64,000 nucleotides of DNA from Hymenobacter sp. YC55 (GCF_029433095.1 NZ_JARNTX010000004.1:186001-250000), one strand, 5' to 3'. Shown: positions 51,275 to 61,121, counted from the first letter of the stretch. Notes: generated by a model not told the origin, from the letters alone. Numbers and translations are program-made.

Positions 51275-54200
51275 TTAGAAACCAATGTTGAAACCCACCG
51301 TGTATGTCCGGGCCTGACCAACCGAGTTGCGGTCGACGCCGGCGCCGGTATTGGCGTTGGAGCCCGAGGTGGCGTTGGTGGAAATTTCAGGGTCGATGCC
51401 TGAGTAATTGGTAATCAAGCCCGCATTCTGCACCTGCGCATACACCCGCACGCTGGCAATATTAAACCGGGTCAGGGCCGAAGGCTTCACGTTATAGCCT
51501 AGCGACACGTTGCGCAGACGCGCAAAGTCGCCTTTCTCGATGTTCGACGACATCACCAAGGCCGAGCCATTCGATACGTTGTCGCCATATACCACGCGTG
51601 GCCATTCAGCATTGGTGTTGGTTTCGGTCCAGCGGTTAAGAATGTCTACGTCGTTGTTCCAGAAGCGCTGGTCATGTAGGCCCGACTTTGTGCCGTTGTA
51701 TAGGTAGTTGCCGCCAGAGAACTGAATGAACACTCCCAAGTCGAAATTCCGGTATTGGAAGGTGTTATCGAAGCCCCCGTACCACTTAGGCAGCGTTGGG
51801 CCATAGTATCGGCCGTCTACTAGTTGGTTGGGAGCTGCTGTAGCTAAGCCAGTTGCTACATCCGTCCAGCCTAGGCCCAGGTGGTTGTACTGTGCAACTA
51901 CACCATTGGCTTTCTGAATCATCCGCTGGCCATTTGCTGGATTTACACCCAACGAAGGCACGGCCAATAACTCTCCAACTGAACGGCCCACTTCCGTATA
52001 GTTTACCGTTTCCAGCGAGGTAGGTGTACCAATGCGCTGGCCTTCGGTGGCCAAACTCAATACTCGGTTTTTGAGGGTGGTATAGTTGCCGCTCACCGTC
52101 CAGGTGAAGTTGGCTGTCTGAACCGCAATAGCTCTCAGGTTCAGTTCAATACCGGTGTTGCGCATCGAGCCTACGTTGGCCAGATACGTGTTGTTGTTGA
52201 TGTTGGCCACATCGCCGGGCGCGGCGCCAGGAATACCTTTAGACGGGGCTTGTGGCACACGCAGAATCAGGCCATCCACGAGGTTGCGGTAGTAGGTAAC
52301 GTCGCCAGTGAGCCGGTCGCTAAACGCCCCGAACGTAAGCCCCACATCAGTTTTCTTGCTGGTTTCCCAGGTCAGGAGAGGGCTGCCGGGATTGCTGAAA
52401 TACAGGGTGGCATTGTCACCGTATAGGCTATTTTCGTAGGTGAACAGCGAGGCGTAATCGTCAACGCCTTGGCTGTTGCCAACCTCGCCGTAGCTCCCCG
52501 TAAGCTTTAGGAAGTTGAATTTTTCGGCAAAGGCAGAGTTCTTCCAGAAGTCTTCTTCTGACACAATGTAGCCGAGCGAAGCACCATAGAAATTGCCCCA
52601 CTTTTCGGCCCAAGCCGAATAGCCGTCTCGCCGGAAGTTGAAGGAAGCCAGGTACTTCTTACCGAAGTCGTAGTTCAAGCGGCCGAAGTAAGAGAGTAGG
52701 TAGTTCTCACCTTGGAAGTTGCCAGCCGCCGAGATGTTGGTGAACGTGCCTTGGTAATTGGTTAGGAACGGATCGGCAATGTTGGTCCGGCTAGCACCCC
52801 AGCGTTCTGTTTCGGTGTGTTGTTGTTCGCCACCCACCAGCAACGAGAAGTTGTGCTTTTCACCGAACGTGCGGTCGTACTGCGCCGTGTTCTGCCAGTT
52901 CCACCGCTTGTTGACCCGGTTGTAGTTGGCGGCCGTGCCCCCCGTCGAGAAGCCGTCGCCCCCGATACGAGTATTGAAAGATTTGTCTTCGAACAGGATG
53001 TTGTTTATGCCAAACGTGGTACGCAGGTTCAGGCCCGTAACCACCTCCCAGTTGGCGTACACGCTCCCCTGAATTTCATTGCTTTCCGAAATGAAATAGT
53101 TGTTTTCCAAGTCTACCAGCGGGTTGTAGTAATTAACCCCCAACGGGTTACCGGTAGTCGGATCGATGTTGGCACCAGAGCCAATACCAGCGCCGCTGGT
53201 ATTATATGTGCCGTCGGGGTTGCGCGGGGCCACGTTAGGCGGCAGCACCAAGGGCAAGCGACCAAGGCCGCCTGTTCCGAAAGCTCCGTCGGCTGTGGAG
53301 CCCGAGTTGGGCGACTGGTTGCGGCCGTTAGAGTACCCTACTCGGGTGCCGAGCGAAAAATTCTTGAAAACCTTGTGGTCGAGGTTGAGGCGGGCTGAAA
53401 TACGGCGGAACTCGTTTTCCTCCAGCATGCCCTTCTGGTTGGTGTATCCTACCGACGTATAGTAGTTGGTCTTCTCGGTACCACCCGAAAAATTCAGAGT
53501 GTTAGAGGTAGAGAAACCCGTCCGGTAGATGTAGTCGTACCATTTTGTATCAATGTTGTTGCCGTTAGCGTCCTGTTGCAGTCGGAAGCCTTCGACGTTG
53601 GTGCCTGGCTGCCCTACCGAAATCCGGTTGGCGTTCAGATTGCGGACAGCCTCGTTCTTGATGTCAACATACTGCTCGGCATTAAGCACGTCGAAAAGCC
53701 GTACTGGCTCCGACCAGCCCGCCCACGAGTCCAAGGAAACGCGGCTCTGGCCTTTTCTACCCTTCTTGGTGGTTACGAGAATAACGCCGCCTGCCGCCCG
53801 CGAACCGTAAATAGCGGTGGCTGAGGCGTCTTTCAGTACTTCTATGCTTTCAATGTCACTAGGGTTGACGTTACTCAGCGGGTTGTTTGGCACACTGCCC
53901 ACTGCCGACGTATTGCCGCTGAAAGCAGGAATACCATCAATAACAAACAGCGGCGACGAACTGAGGGTGATAGAGTTTACACCGCGAATCCGAATAACGG
54001 GAGCATTGTTGAGTACCCCGTTGGGCGTGGTGATATTGACGCCCGATGCCCGGCCTTGCAACGCTTGATCAAAGCTTTGCACAGGCTTAGCAGCAATTTC
54101 GGTGCCTTTGATAGTAGATACCGAACCAGTCAGGTCGCGCCGGGATTGAGTGCCGTAACCTACCACTACCACTTCATCGAGGCCAGTGGTGGCGGAACCA

Positions 54201-54487
54201 AGCGTCACATTCACAGCAGACTGTGTGCCCAGCGGTACTTCCTTAGTGTCAAACCCGACTGAAGAAAAGACAAGCGTGCGGGCTGATGTAGGAACGGCTA
54301 GGCTATAACGGCCTTCGCCATCAGTGGCAGTTCCTACGGAGGTTCCTTTTGCCACAACTGTGACGCCTGGAAGTCCTGCGCCATCAGTACCTAGTACTTG
54401 CCCGGTAACAGTGCGCGTCTGGGCCTGCACATCATGGCCGGCAAGCGCAACTACTGTAAGAGGCAATGAGAGTAATACTTTTCTCAT
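51275..54487 (-). CDS. SusC/RagA-family TonB-dependent transporter
   Basis: 1070 residues. Signal peptide (to VQAQ), carboxypeptidase-regulatory-like domain (about 27-108, TVTGQVLGTDGAGLPGVTVV), the SusC signature LDEVVVVGYGTQSRRDLTGS, a plug domain to about residue 250 (PVIRIRGVNSI, SPLFVIDGIPA, SIEVLKDASATAIYGSRAA) and a 22-stranded barrel ending in YTVGFNIGF. It imports nutrients across the outer membrane with energy from TonB. There is no STN domain and no ECF sigma/anti-sigma pair beside it, so regulation is not of the FecIR type. Confidence 0.95.
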   Translation of the reverse strand: MRKVLLSLPLTVVALAGHDVQAQTRTVTGQVLGTDGAGLPGVTVVAKGTSVGTATDGEGRYSLAVPTSARTLVFSSVGFDTKEVPLGTQSAVNVTLGSATTGLDEVVVVGYGTQSRRDLTGSVSTIKGTEIAAKPVQSFDQALQGRASGVNITTPNGVLNNAPVIRIRGVNSITLSSSPLFVIDGIPAFSGNTSAVGSVPNNPLSNVNPSDIESIEVLKDASATAIYGSRAAGGVILVTTKKGRKGQSRVSLDSWAGWSEPVRLFDVLNAEQYVDIKNEAVRNLNANRISVGQPGTNVEGFRLQQDANGNNIDTKWYDYIYRTGFSTSNTLNFSGGTEKTNYYTSVGYTNQKGMLEENEFRRISARLNLDHKVFKNFSLGTRVGYSNGRNQSPNSGSTADGAFGTGGLGRLPLVLPPNVAPRNPDGTYNTSGAGIGSGANIDPTTGNPLGVNYYNPLVDLENNYFISESNEIQGSVYANWEVVTGLNLRTTFGINNILFEDKSFNTRIGGDGFSTGGTAANYNRVNKRWNWQNTAQYDRTFGEKHNFSLLVGGEQQHTETERWGASRTNIADPFLTNYQGTFTNISAAGNFQGENYLLSYFGRLNYDFGKKYLASFNFRRDGYSAWAEKWGNFYGASLGYIVSEEDFWKNSAFAEKFNFLKLTGSYGEVGNSQGVDDYASLFTYENSLYGDNATLYFSNPGSPLLTWETSKKTDVGLTFGAFSDRLTGDVTYYRNLVDGLILRVPQAPSKGIPGAAPGDVANINNNTYLANVGSMRNTGIELNLRAIAVQTANFTWTVSGNYTTLKNRVLSLATEGQRIGTPTSLETVNYTEVGRSVGELLAVPSLGVNPANGQRMIQKANGVVAQYNHLGLGWTDVATGLATAAPNQLVDGRYYGPTLPKWYGGFDNTFQYRNFDLGVFIQFSGGNYLYNGTKSGLHDQRFWNNDVDILNRWTETNTNAEWPRVVYGDNVSNGSALVMSSNIEKGDFARLRNVSLGYNVKPSALTRFNIASVRVYAQVQNAGLITNYSGIDPEISTNATSGSNANTGAGVDRNSVGQARTYTVGFNIGF

Positions 54488-54811
54488 GTGTCAATTAAGA
54501 GTGAAAAGAAGAGATGTTGCTAGGTGTTTCGACAATCAACTTTATTGGCAATTTTGACAAGTATATGTTATTGTTTCTTTAATAAAAACTACTAATCCCG
54601 AATAAATTATTAAAAATTTTTAATCCAAATATCCAGTAAGTACACACTTACTACATTTTTTAAAGGCTGCTTGAACTATGATTAGGTATATTCTTGCCAA
54701 ATGGCAAGGATTGCCTTTTAGCCTAACTAAACGCTGTGCAGAACGGCAGCAACTCGTAGTCATGCTAGTGAGTACTACCCGTTATAATATTTTAAAAGAG
54801 TAGAAGCTAAA
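54488..54811. other. AT-rich promoter and leader region of susCD
   Basis: 324 bases between the mcrC end and the susC start, very AT-rich from 54540 to 54670. On the minus strand TATACTTG is near the -7 consensus. No gene found. Confidence 0.4.
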
Positions 54812-55843
54812 CTAAGCAATCAACTCTAACAGAGCAGCGGCAATGCCTTGCCAGGGTTGGGCCAAGTTCAGCGTAACAATGCGGACAGGATATCCGCCTA
54901 AGGTGTAGCGCACGTCTAGTGCTTGGGAAGCGGCGGGATACAGCAAAACTCCTTCCAGCGCTTGGCCCGGAATGGTAGGTTGGTTTTGCAGGTAAGCATA
55001 AAGCTGGTAGAGGTGAGGAGAAATCAGCTTCTGCTGGTCGTAGCGCGGACGCAAAGCGGCTGCGTAGTATTTGGTATCAAGAATGATCTTCCGGTGAGGT
55101 GCTTCCAGCGTGGTATCCGTAATCATAGCTGGGAGCAGATTCAGTGCTTCGGGCGTAGCGGTGGTGGCTTGCCAGCGTATGGTTTCCGATAGTACCCGAA
55201 ACTCGTGTTGCTCTAAGCGGTAGAAGTTGCGCACAAACTGCTCAAAGAGGCGTGCCATCAGCTGCTCGTCGCGGCGAAAGTCTCGGAACCGGAGGCGGCC
55301 ATTTGCGTTTGGTTCGGGCAAAGCGCTGTGGTACACCAACTCACATACATTAAGTAAAAAGCTTTGCAGCCCGGTAGGACGCAGGCGGTGCACTGTGCGC
55401 AACAGCTCCGAAGAAAGCGGCAGCGGGAGCAAGCCTACCGGAAAGCGGCGCTGCGTAACCTTCAGCTCGTGGCGCAGCGCGGTAGGCAGCGCGCGGCTAC
55501 GGCTAAGCTGCTGCAAGGTGCCTAGCAACAACTGGTTGAACGGCGTCTGGAACCCCAGCTCGTCATAGACGCAAAGGGCTCGGCCACGGCGCAGCAAATC
55601 ACGGGAGAGGCTAGGCGCCAACTGCACACGTCCGCGTAGTTCTGTAAGCTCTTCTTCCCGCTCGGCATACGCCACCGCCAAGCCCTGCCGCAACAGCCGC
55701 CGCGTCCCCATCAGGAGCACATGCGCCAGCAGTTCCAGCGGCCGATGAAATGTATCTGCCTCTGCCGCCAGCAACTCCTGCTGCTCTGGTAGCCGATTCC
55801 AGGCATAACAGAGCAAATAGTACAGGTTCTGAATCGGAATCAT
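54812..55843 (-). CDS. mcrC: McrC nuclease subunit of a McrBC restriction system
   Basis: 343 residues. The start MIPIQNLYYLLCYAWNRLPE is typical of McrC. The C-terminal half holds a PD-(D/E)XK nuclease core: the Asp in PAMITDTTLEA, then IILDTKYYAAAL with D-x-K, and YQLYAYLQN. McrC cuts DNA when joined by the GTP-driven McrB motor that recognises methylated DNA. It follows mcrB by 33 bases and both are on the minus strand, so they form one operon. Confidence 0.93.
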   Translation of the reverse strand: MIPIQNLYYLLCYAWNRLPEQQELLAAEADTFHRPLELLAHVLLMGTRRLLRQGLAVAYAEREEELTELRGRVQLAPSLSRDLLRRGRALCVYDELGFQTPFNQLLLGTLQQLSRSRALPTALRHELKVTQRRFPVGLLPLPLSSELLRTVHRLRPTGLQSFLLNVCELVYHSALPEPNANGRLRFRDFRRDEQLMARLFEQFVRNFYRLEQHEFRVLSETIRWQATTATPEALNLLPAMITDTTLEAPHRKIILDTKYYAAALRPRYDQQKLISPHLYQLYAYLQNQPTIPGQALEGVLLYPAASQALDVRYTLGGYPVRIVTLNLAQPWQGIAAALLELIA

Positions 55844-55876
55844 GCAAGTCAGGCAGCAGTGTAGTGGTACTTTCGG

Positions 55877-57214
55877 TTACCCTAGCAGCCGTTTCTTCTG
55901 GGCGGTGGCTTTTGCGGGCTGGTCCAGCCAATAATCATCGAGAAGAGGCGCTATTTCCTGTTTCAATATCAAGCTCAACCAGGAGTCGGCAGCGGCGGGT
56001 TCGGCGGGAGGCTGGCAGAAGTAGCTGTGGCCGACACGAAAATCGGGTCCTAGCTCCGGGTCGTCGGCAATGGCAAGGTTGAGGTCGGTTAGGCGGTCAA
56101 CGAGGCGCTGAATAACCGGCGCTGGCACCTGCTGCGCCGCTAAATACTCCTGAAATGGTGCCCCAAACTCAGGTGCTAGCTCCACGAAGGCAAAGCGACG
56201 ACGCAAGGCATAATCCAGCGGCGCTAGGCTTCGGTCGGCTAGGTTCATAGTGCCTACTACGAATACGTTGGCGGGCATGTAAAAACGAGGCGCATCGGCA
56301 GGAGCATAGGGGAGGCGTACGGCGTGGGCAGGTCCACGCTTGTCGGCTTCCAGCAGCAACAGCAATTCCCCGAAAATGCGGCTCAAGTTGCCCCGGTTCA
56401 GTTCATCAATCAAAAGAAAGTACGGACGCTCCGGGTCCAAGGCTGCCCGTTCACAAAACGCAGGCAACACCCCATTCTGCAATCGAAACGTGCCTTGCGC
56501 ATCGGGCCGGAAACCTTGCACAAAGTCTTCGTAGCTATAGCTCGGGTGAAATTGGATTAGCTCTATCCGGCTAGCATCGATAGCGCCAAGCTCCAGCCAC
56601 GCCAGCCGACGGGCTAGAAACGTTTTGCCCGTACCGGGTGGGCCTTGCAAAATCAGGTTGCGGCGGCGGTGCAAAGCAGCTAGGGTGGCATCCAGCAACT
56701 CATCAGAAACAAACAACTCCTGCCTGGCCATAGCACGGTTGTAAGGCTGAGCGGGCGGCAGGTCGTAAGTGGCAGCCGGCTCATGGGCTACACTTGCCTC
56801 GGGGGCGGGTGCTGGCTCTTCTGGAGCAGGTGGCGATGCGCCTTTTTTGCGAGGAGGTTTCTCGCGGGTTATGCCCGTATGCAACTCCTGCATGGCATCT
56901 TGCGCGGCTACATCACCGTCCAGTAAAGACGAATTTTCCAGCGTTGGGCGCTTGGTGGCAATGGTAAAATCGAGCTGTTCCAGCACCCGGTTGGTGGGGG
57001 CGCCGGCGGGCAAGGGCCAAGCGGCTTCGGGCTGCTCTGTAGCCAGACGGTACGCCAGCTGCGCTACGGCCCGCGGCGCGTAGCGGCGGCCCCGGTATAC
57101 AAGGTCGTACACGGTGCTCAGCGGCATCCGGGGGCCTTCGCGGTCCAGCTGGCGCAGGGCACGCAGTACTTGCTCGCGGGTAAGTAGACTAAGGTCGGGT
57201 TCTGGTCTGGGCAT
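55877..57214 (-). CDS. mcrB: McrB-like AAA+ GTPase of a McrBC restriction system
   Basis: 445 residues from the ATG at 57214 (the frame also has an ATG at 57250). Residues 5-90 form a small N-terminal domain (VLRALRQLDREGPRMPLSTVYD, RRYAPRAVAQLAYRL, LEQLDFTIATKR), probably the specificity module. A Pro/Ala-rich linker follows. The AAA+ domain has Walker A GPPGTGKT (191-198), FLLIDELNRGNLSRIFGE (Walker B), and GTMNLADRSLAPLDYALRRRF, which contains the McrB-type NxADRS GTP-binding motif. The system restricts modified foreign DNA. Confidence 0.92.
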   Translation of the reverse strand: MPRPEPDLSLLTREQVLRALRQLDREGPRMPLSTVYDLVYRGRRYAPRAVAQLAYRLATEQPEAAWPLPAGAPTNRVLEQLDFTIATKRPTLENSSLLDGDVAAQDAMQELHTGITREKPPRKKGASPPAPEEPAPAPEASVAHEPAATYDLPPAQPYNRAMARQELFVSDELLDATLAALHRRRNLILQGPPGTGKTFLARRLAWLELGAIDASRIELIQFHPSYSYEDFVQGFRPDAQGTFRLQNGVLPAFCERAALDPERPYFLLIDELNRGNLSRIFGELLLLLEADKRGPAHAVRLPYAPADAPRFYMPANVFVVGTMNLADRSLAPLDYALRRRFAFVELAPEFGAPFQEYLAAQQVPAPVIQRLVDRLTDLNLAIADDPELGPDFRVGHSYFCQPPAEPAAADSWLSLILKQEIAPLLDDYWLDQPAKATAQKKRLLG

Positions 57215-57287
57215 GCGTTTGAAAGTACGAGTAAAACCTATTTGCGCCACAGTTAGCTCCCACCGCCAGCTTTTTTTAAACGCAAAA

Positions 57288-57317
57288 AAGCCCGGTTGCG
57301 AGGTGCAAACCGGACTT
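57288..57317 (-). terminator. Imperfect hairpin terminator on the minus strand
   Basis: AAGNCCGGTT with its complement around a short loop and, on the minus strand, a following TTTTTT run. It would end the transcript of the small frame described next. Confidence 0.5.
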
Positions 57318-57332
57318 CTATAGCTGGTTGAG

Positions 57333-57540
57333 CTACTTGCTCTGTGTGGTTTTCTTCTTGCCCTCGGGTTTGTCCTTCACAGTTTCCTCGTTCTTCTTTT
57401 CCTTGTTCTCAGTAGCAAGGCCGGTATGCTGCGGTAGAACGGTTGGCTGTGCTATGGAAGTGGCTGGTAATGCATGAGGTATAGCTTGTAGTACAGGACA
57501 AGCAAGGGGCAGCCGGGTTTTGTCGAGCTGTATCTGCCTC
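57333..57540 (-). pseudogene. Lys-rich open frame without a start codon, possible remnant
   Basis: A minus-strand frame closed by TAG at 57333 whose last 30 codons read TENKEKKNEETVKDKPEGKK and then KTTQSK. It runs back to a TAG near 57605 without ATG, GTG or TTG. Codon use in the tail looks coding and a terminator follows. It may be a decayed small protein, a gene with a non-standard start, or a frameshifted one. No family recognised. Confidence 0.3.
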
Positions 57541-57632
57541 GCAGTGAAATGACTGAAAGTTAATATTCCGTATCTGTGAAGAGTTTGTACTTTCGAGCCA
57601 TACTACTTCTATTGAATTATCCTTTTCGACAG

Positions 57633-59030
57633 ATGAAAATAATGTTGTTCCGCCACTTGGCGGTATACCTCATGCTGCTAGCGGGCAGTTCCGTGTCGGC
57701 TCAGCAACTAAAATTTGAGAAAGATTCGCTGGGTGCAGTTTTGCAGCGTGCTCAGAAGCTCCAAAAGCCTGTGTGTTTGTTTTTCGTCTCTGTCCCGCCA
57801 ACTTCCGAGCAGTCGAAGGAAAAGTTGGAGAGAATATATGGTACTGGGCTAGATGATGCTCCTGTGGCCGAGGTGCTAGAGCGAGATTTCTTGTTGGTGA
57901 AAGCACCTATCAGCACCCCGGAAGGTCAGCGGCTGGCGCGTCGCTACTCTGTTAGCACGTTTCCCACTTACCTCTACCTGCATCCTAATGGCACGGTACT
58001 GCACCGCAGCTTTGCCAACACGCGTGACCCGGAGCGCTACCTGCGCGATATTGCCACCTTCCGCCAAAAGCTCGCCAGTCCCGACAACCTAAGTGCTCTG
58101 GAGAAGCGCTATCGGCAGGGGGAGCGCAACGTGCAGTTTCTGCGTCTGTATCTGACCACTAAACGGAGCGTAGGCGGGCTTATCAGCCCCGAACTACTTG
58201 ATACGTACGTGCAGGAGCTTCCAGCCAAAGCGTTCAATGATTATTCGGAGGTAGTATTCATTCACGAGTGCGGTCCGGTAGTGGAAAGCCGAGCATACAA
58301 GCTGGCGCGGCTAAATCAAAAACTGGTGGATAGTATGTACGCTACGCTGCCCTTAGCCCGGCGGACAGCGTTCAATAACCTCATTATCAGCAATACCATG
58401 CGGGCCGCTATAACTCGCCGCGACCAGACTCTGGCTATGCAAGGAGCTGGTTTTGCTAGAGGATCATGGGCGTCGTCGCGCGACTACAACCGAGGGGCAC
58501 GGGCTTACGAGCAGAACATGCTGCATTACTATCAATCCCTGCGCGACACCGCTCATTACCTGCCGATGCTGACTCGTTTCTATGAGCGCTACTACATGGC
58601 CGTCGTGCCGGATACGATACGCCGTCAGCAGGCGGCGCAACAAGTTATAAGGGGGCCTTTCCAAAACACGCAGCCTTATCCCAACTTAGCGCAGCCGGAT
58701 TCGGCAGCGAAAATGGTTTGGGTGAATCCGAAAGCCCGGGTGCCGGATACCTATGCGTTAGACCTCAACAATGGGGCATGGGCTGTTTATATCTCTGGCA
58801 CTCGGCGCAGCGAATACCTCACCCAAGCCATGCGCTGGAGCCTGCGCACCATCGGCCTTGACCCCCGGGCCCCGTACTACGATACGCTCGCTCACTTACT
58901 TTATGCGCTGCGCCTAACCACCGAAGCCGAGGTAACGCAGCAGAAAGCCATAGCGCAAGCCAAGCGCGAGGGCCAGTCTACTGACCAGTACCAGGAGGTA
59001 CTTCGCAAAATCAAGAGCCGTACCCTCTAG
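57633..59030 (+). CDS. Secreted thioredoxin-fold protein without CxxC, with long C-terminal region
   Basis: 465 residues from the ATG at 57633 (the frame starts at 57576). Signal peptide (to VSAQ). Residues 20-150 look like a thioredoxin fold: KPVCLFFVSVPPTSEQSKEKLE in the active-site position has no CxxC, then VSTFPTYLYLHPNGTVLHRSF with the cis-Pro. The remaining 310 residues are helical, Tyr- and Arg-rich, and end in a TPR-like segment. Such proteins of Bacteroidota act in the periplasm; redox catalysis is unlikely here without the cysteines. Confidence 0.7.
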   Translation: MKIMLFRHLAVYLMLLAGSSVSAQQLKFEKDSLGAVLQRAQKLQKPVCLFFVSVPPTSEQSKEKLERIYGTGLDDAPVAEVLERDFLLVKAPISTPEGQRLARRYSVSTFPTYLYLHPNGTVLHRSFANTRDPERYLRDIATFRQKLASPDNLSALEKRYRQGERNVQFLRLYLTTKRSVGGLISPELLDTYVQELPAKAFNDYSEVVFIHECGPVVESRAYKLARLNQKLVDSMYATLPLARRTAFNNLIISNTMRAAITRRDQTLAMQGAGFARGSWASSRDYNRGARAYEQNMLHYYQSLRDTAHYLPMLTRFYERYYMAVVPDTIRRQQAAQQVIRGPFQNTQPYPNLAQPDSAAKMVWVNPKARVPDTYALDLNNGAWAVYISGTRRSEYLTQAMRWSLRTIGLDPRAPYYDTLAHLLYALRLTTEAEVTQQKAIAQAKREGQSTDQYQEVLRKIKSRTL

Positions 59031-59039
59031 CACTCAGGT

Positions 59040-61121
59040 TCATTCGGCTACACCTACCATACGCTGAATGCCCAGCTTTTTCATGCGCGCCTCCAAAGTT
59101 TTGGGGTTGATGTCGAGGAGCAGGGCCGCGCCGGTAGGGCCGCTTACTCGGCCCCCCGTGCGGCGCAAGGCTGCGAGAATATGGTCACGCTCTAGTTCCC
59201 TGAGGGTCTTGAGTGAGCCGCTGGTGTCGGGCGTAGCAACCGGAGTACGGGTAGCTGAAAAGCCCGCAAATTCCAGGAAAGGTCCTTCGCTTACTATTAC
59301 GGCTTGTTCGAGCACGTGCTCTAACTCGCGCACGTTGCCGGGCCAGTTGTATTGCCGAAGGGCGCGCAAATCCCGCTCGCGCAGGCCCCGTACGGGTTTG
59401 CCCATCTGCTTGGTGAAGCGCTCCAGAAAGTGCCGCATCAGCGGCTCAATATCCTCGGGCCGCTCACGCAAGGCAGGCAGGCGGATCGGAAACACGTCGA
59501 GGCGGTAGTACAAGTCGGCGCGGAAACGGCCCGCGGCTACTTCGTCTTCCAGTATTCGGTTGGAGGCGGCTACCACCCGGGCGTCGGTCTTGATGACGCG
59601 CCGGCCGCCAATGCGCTCAAACTCTTTTTCCTGCAACACTCGTAGGAGTTTGGCTTGCAAATCGAGGGGTAGCTCGCCTACCTCATCGAGAAAAATGGTA
59701 CCGCCATCGGCTAGCTCAAACTTGCCTATGCGCCGGTCGAAAGCGCCCGTGAAGGCGCCTTTTTCGTGGCCGAAAAGCTCGCTCTCAATAAGCTGAGCAG
59801 GTAGAGCCGCGCAGTTGATCTTGATGAGGGCCCGGCCTTTTCGGGGTGAAAGGTTGTGCAGCGCGCGGGCCACCAATTCCTTGCCCGTACCCGTTTCGCC
59901 CTGAACCAGCACGGTGGTATCGGTGGGGGCTACTTGCCGAATTCGGTTCTGTACCTGCTGCATCACGGTACTGGTGCCTACAAAATCCTCGAATTTGGCG
60001 GTGGTGTTGATTTCGTCGATGAGGTAGGTTTTCTCTTGTTCGAGCTGCGCCCGCAAGGCTTCAATCTGCTCGAAAGCGAACAGGTTTTGCATAGCCAGCG
60101 TGATTTGCGGCACCAAGCTCTTCATTAGCTCCAAGTGCGCCGTGGTGAAGTTTTCGGGGCTACGGCTGGCCAGTACCAGCACCGCCTTTTGATCGTGCTC
60201 CACCCAAAGCGGAACGCCTAGCATCGAGCGGGTGCCGTGCTGTTCGGCGGCGTGGCGCAACATGCGGTATTGGGTGGTAAGACTCAGAAAGTCGGTGCCA
60301 ATATGAATAGCGGGTTCCGAAAACAAGCCAAAGGTTTCGGCTTGCATAGCTTCTCTGCCTTGCAGCCCTTCCCAACGGTCTTCACCCAGAAAATCGAAGG
60401 TGCCGTCGGGGGCCTTAGCGAATTCAGCAAAGCTTTCGGTAGCAGCATCGGGCCGTTGAATGCGAAGCCCGAAGTAGTCGCAGGGTATAATGCGGTCTAG
60501 CTCAGTGGCTACTGTGCGGAAGAGCTGCTCCCGGTTTTTGCTGCTTAGCAAGGCATTGTTAATGGTGAGCTGGACCGACTTCTCTTGCTCTCGCCGAGCA
60601 ACTTCCTCGAAAGCCAGCGTATTGCTCACGGCTACCGCTATCAGGCTCCCGATTTTGCCCAACAACGTGAGGTCGTCAGCTGAAAAGGTTGGCCGGCGAC
60701 GCGCGGCCATCACTAGCAAGCCTACTAGTTGCCCACTCGTGCGCAGCGGTGCCACGGTAAGGTTGGGCATCTGGCGCTTCTGCATTTTCTGAAACGGCTC
60801 GTAGTTCGGGTAATCAGCCAGCAGCTTCATAATGTCGACTTGCTGCACGCGTGTATCCCGCAAAAAAACTTCGATGGGCGTCCCGGCTACCGGCGTTACG
60901 TCGGGTTCGTTGGGCATGAGGGGCGGAGCGCCGTCCAGCAAGTCGCGCAAGAAGATGCGCTTGCGCTGTAAAGTGCTATCGAAGGTGACGATGGCAATGC
61001 TGTCGAAAGGGAAAATTAGCCGCAGCTTTTCCGTTACGATCTTGAATAAAGCCTCTTTGTTGCGGGTAGTGGCAATGGCTTCGTTAAGATAAAGGAGCAA
61101 GGATTCGTCCTGATTATTCAT
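59040..61121 (-). CDS. Sigma-54-dependent activator with two GAF domains
   Basis: 693 residues. Two GAF domains (about 1-180 and 185-350) are followed by a short linker and an AAA+ domain: Walker A GETGTGKE, the sigma-54-contacting GAFTGA loop (ELFGHEKGAFTGAFDRR), GGTIFLDEVGELPLDLQAKLL, FRADLYYRLDVFPIRLPALR and NWPGNVRELEHVLEQAV. A Fis-type helix-turn-helix closes the protein (RVSGPTGAALLLDINPKTLEARMKKLGI). It is of FhlA/NorR type and activates RNA polymerase carrying sigma-54 on a small-molecule signal. The gene is divergent from the TolC efflux operon, a likely target. Confidence 0.93.
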   Translation of the reverse strand: MNNQDESLLLYLNEAIATTRNKEALFKIVTEKLRLIFPFDSIAIVTFDSTLQRKRIFLRDLLDGAPPLMPNEPDVTPVAGTPIEVFLRDTRVQQVDIMKLLADYPNYEPFQKMQKRQMPNLTVAPLRTSGQLVGLLVMAARRRPTFSADDLTLLGKIGSLIAVAVSNTLAFEEVARREQEKSVQLTINNALLSSKNREQLFRTVATELDRIIPCDYFGLRIQRPDAATESFAEFAKAPDGTFDFLGEDRWEGLQGREAMQAETFGLFSEPAIHIGTDFLSLTTQYRMLRHAAEQHGTRSMLGVPLWVEHDQKAVLVLASRSPENFTTAHLELMKSLVPQITLAMQNLFAFEQIEALRAQLEQEKTYLIDEINTTAKFEDFVGTSTVMQQVQNRIRQVAPTDTTVLVQGETGTGKELVARALHNLSPRKGRALIKINCAALPAQLIESELFGHEKGAFTGAFDRRIGKFELADGGTIFLDEVGELPLDLQAKLLRVLQEKEFERIGGRRVIKTDARVVAASNRILEDEVAAGRFRADLYYRLDVFPIRLPALRERPEDIEPLMRHFLERFTKQMGKPVRGLRERDLRALRQYNWPGNVRELEHVLEQAVIVSEGPFLEFAGFSATRTPVATPDTSGSLKTLRELERDHILAALRRTGGRVSGPTGAALLLDINPKTLEARMKKLGIQRMVGVAE

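Noticed and set aside
49723..54487. The SusC/SusD pair as part of a polysaccharide utilization locus
   Set aside because: No glycoside hydrolase, sulfatase or SusE/F gene lies beside it; the neighbours are Tld genes and McrBC. The glycosidase at 12922 is 34 kb away.
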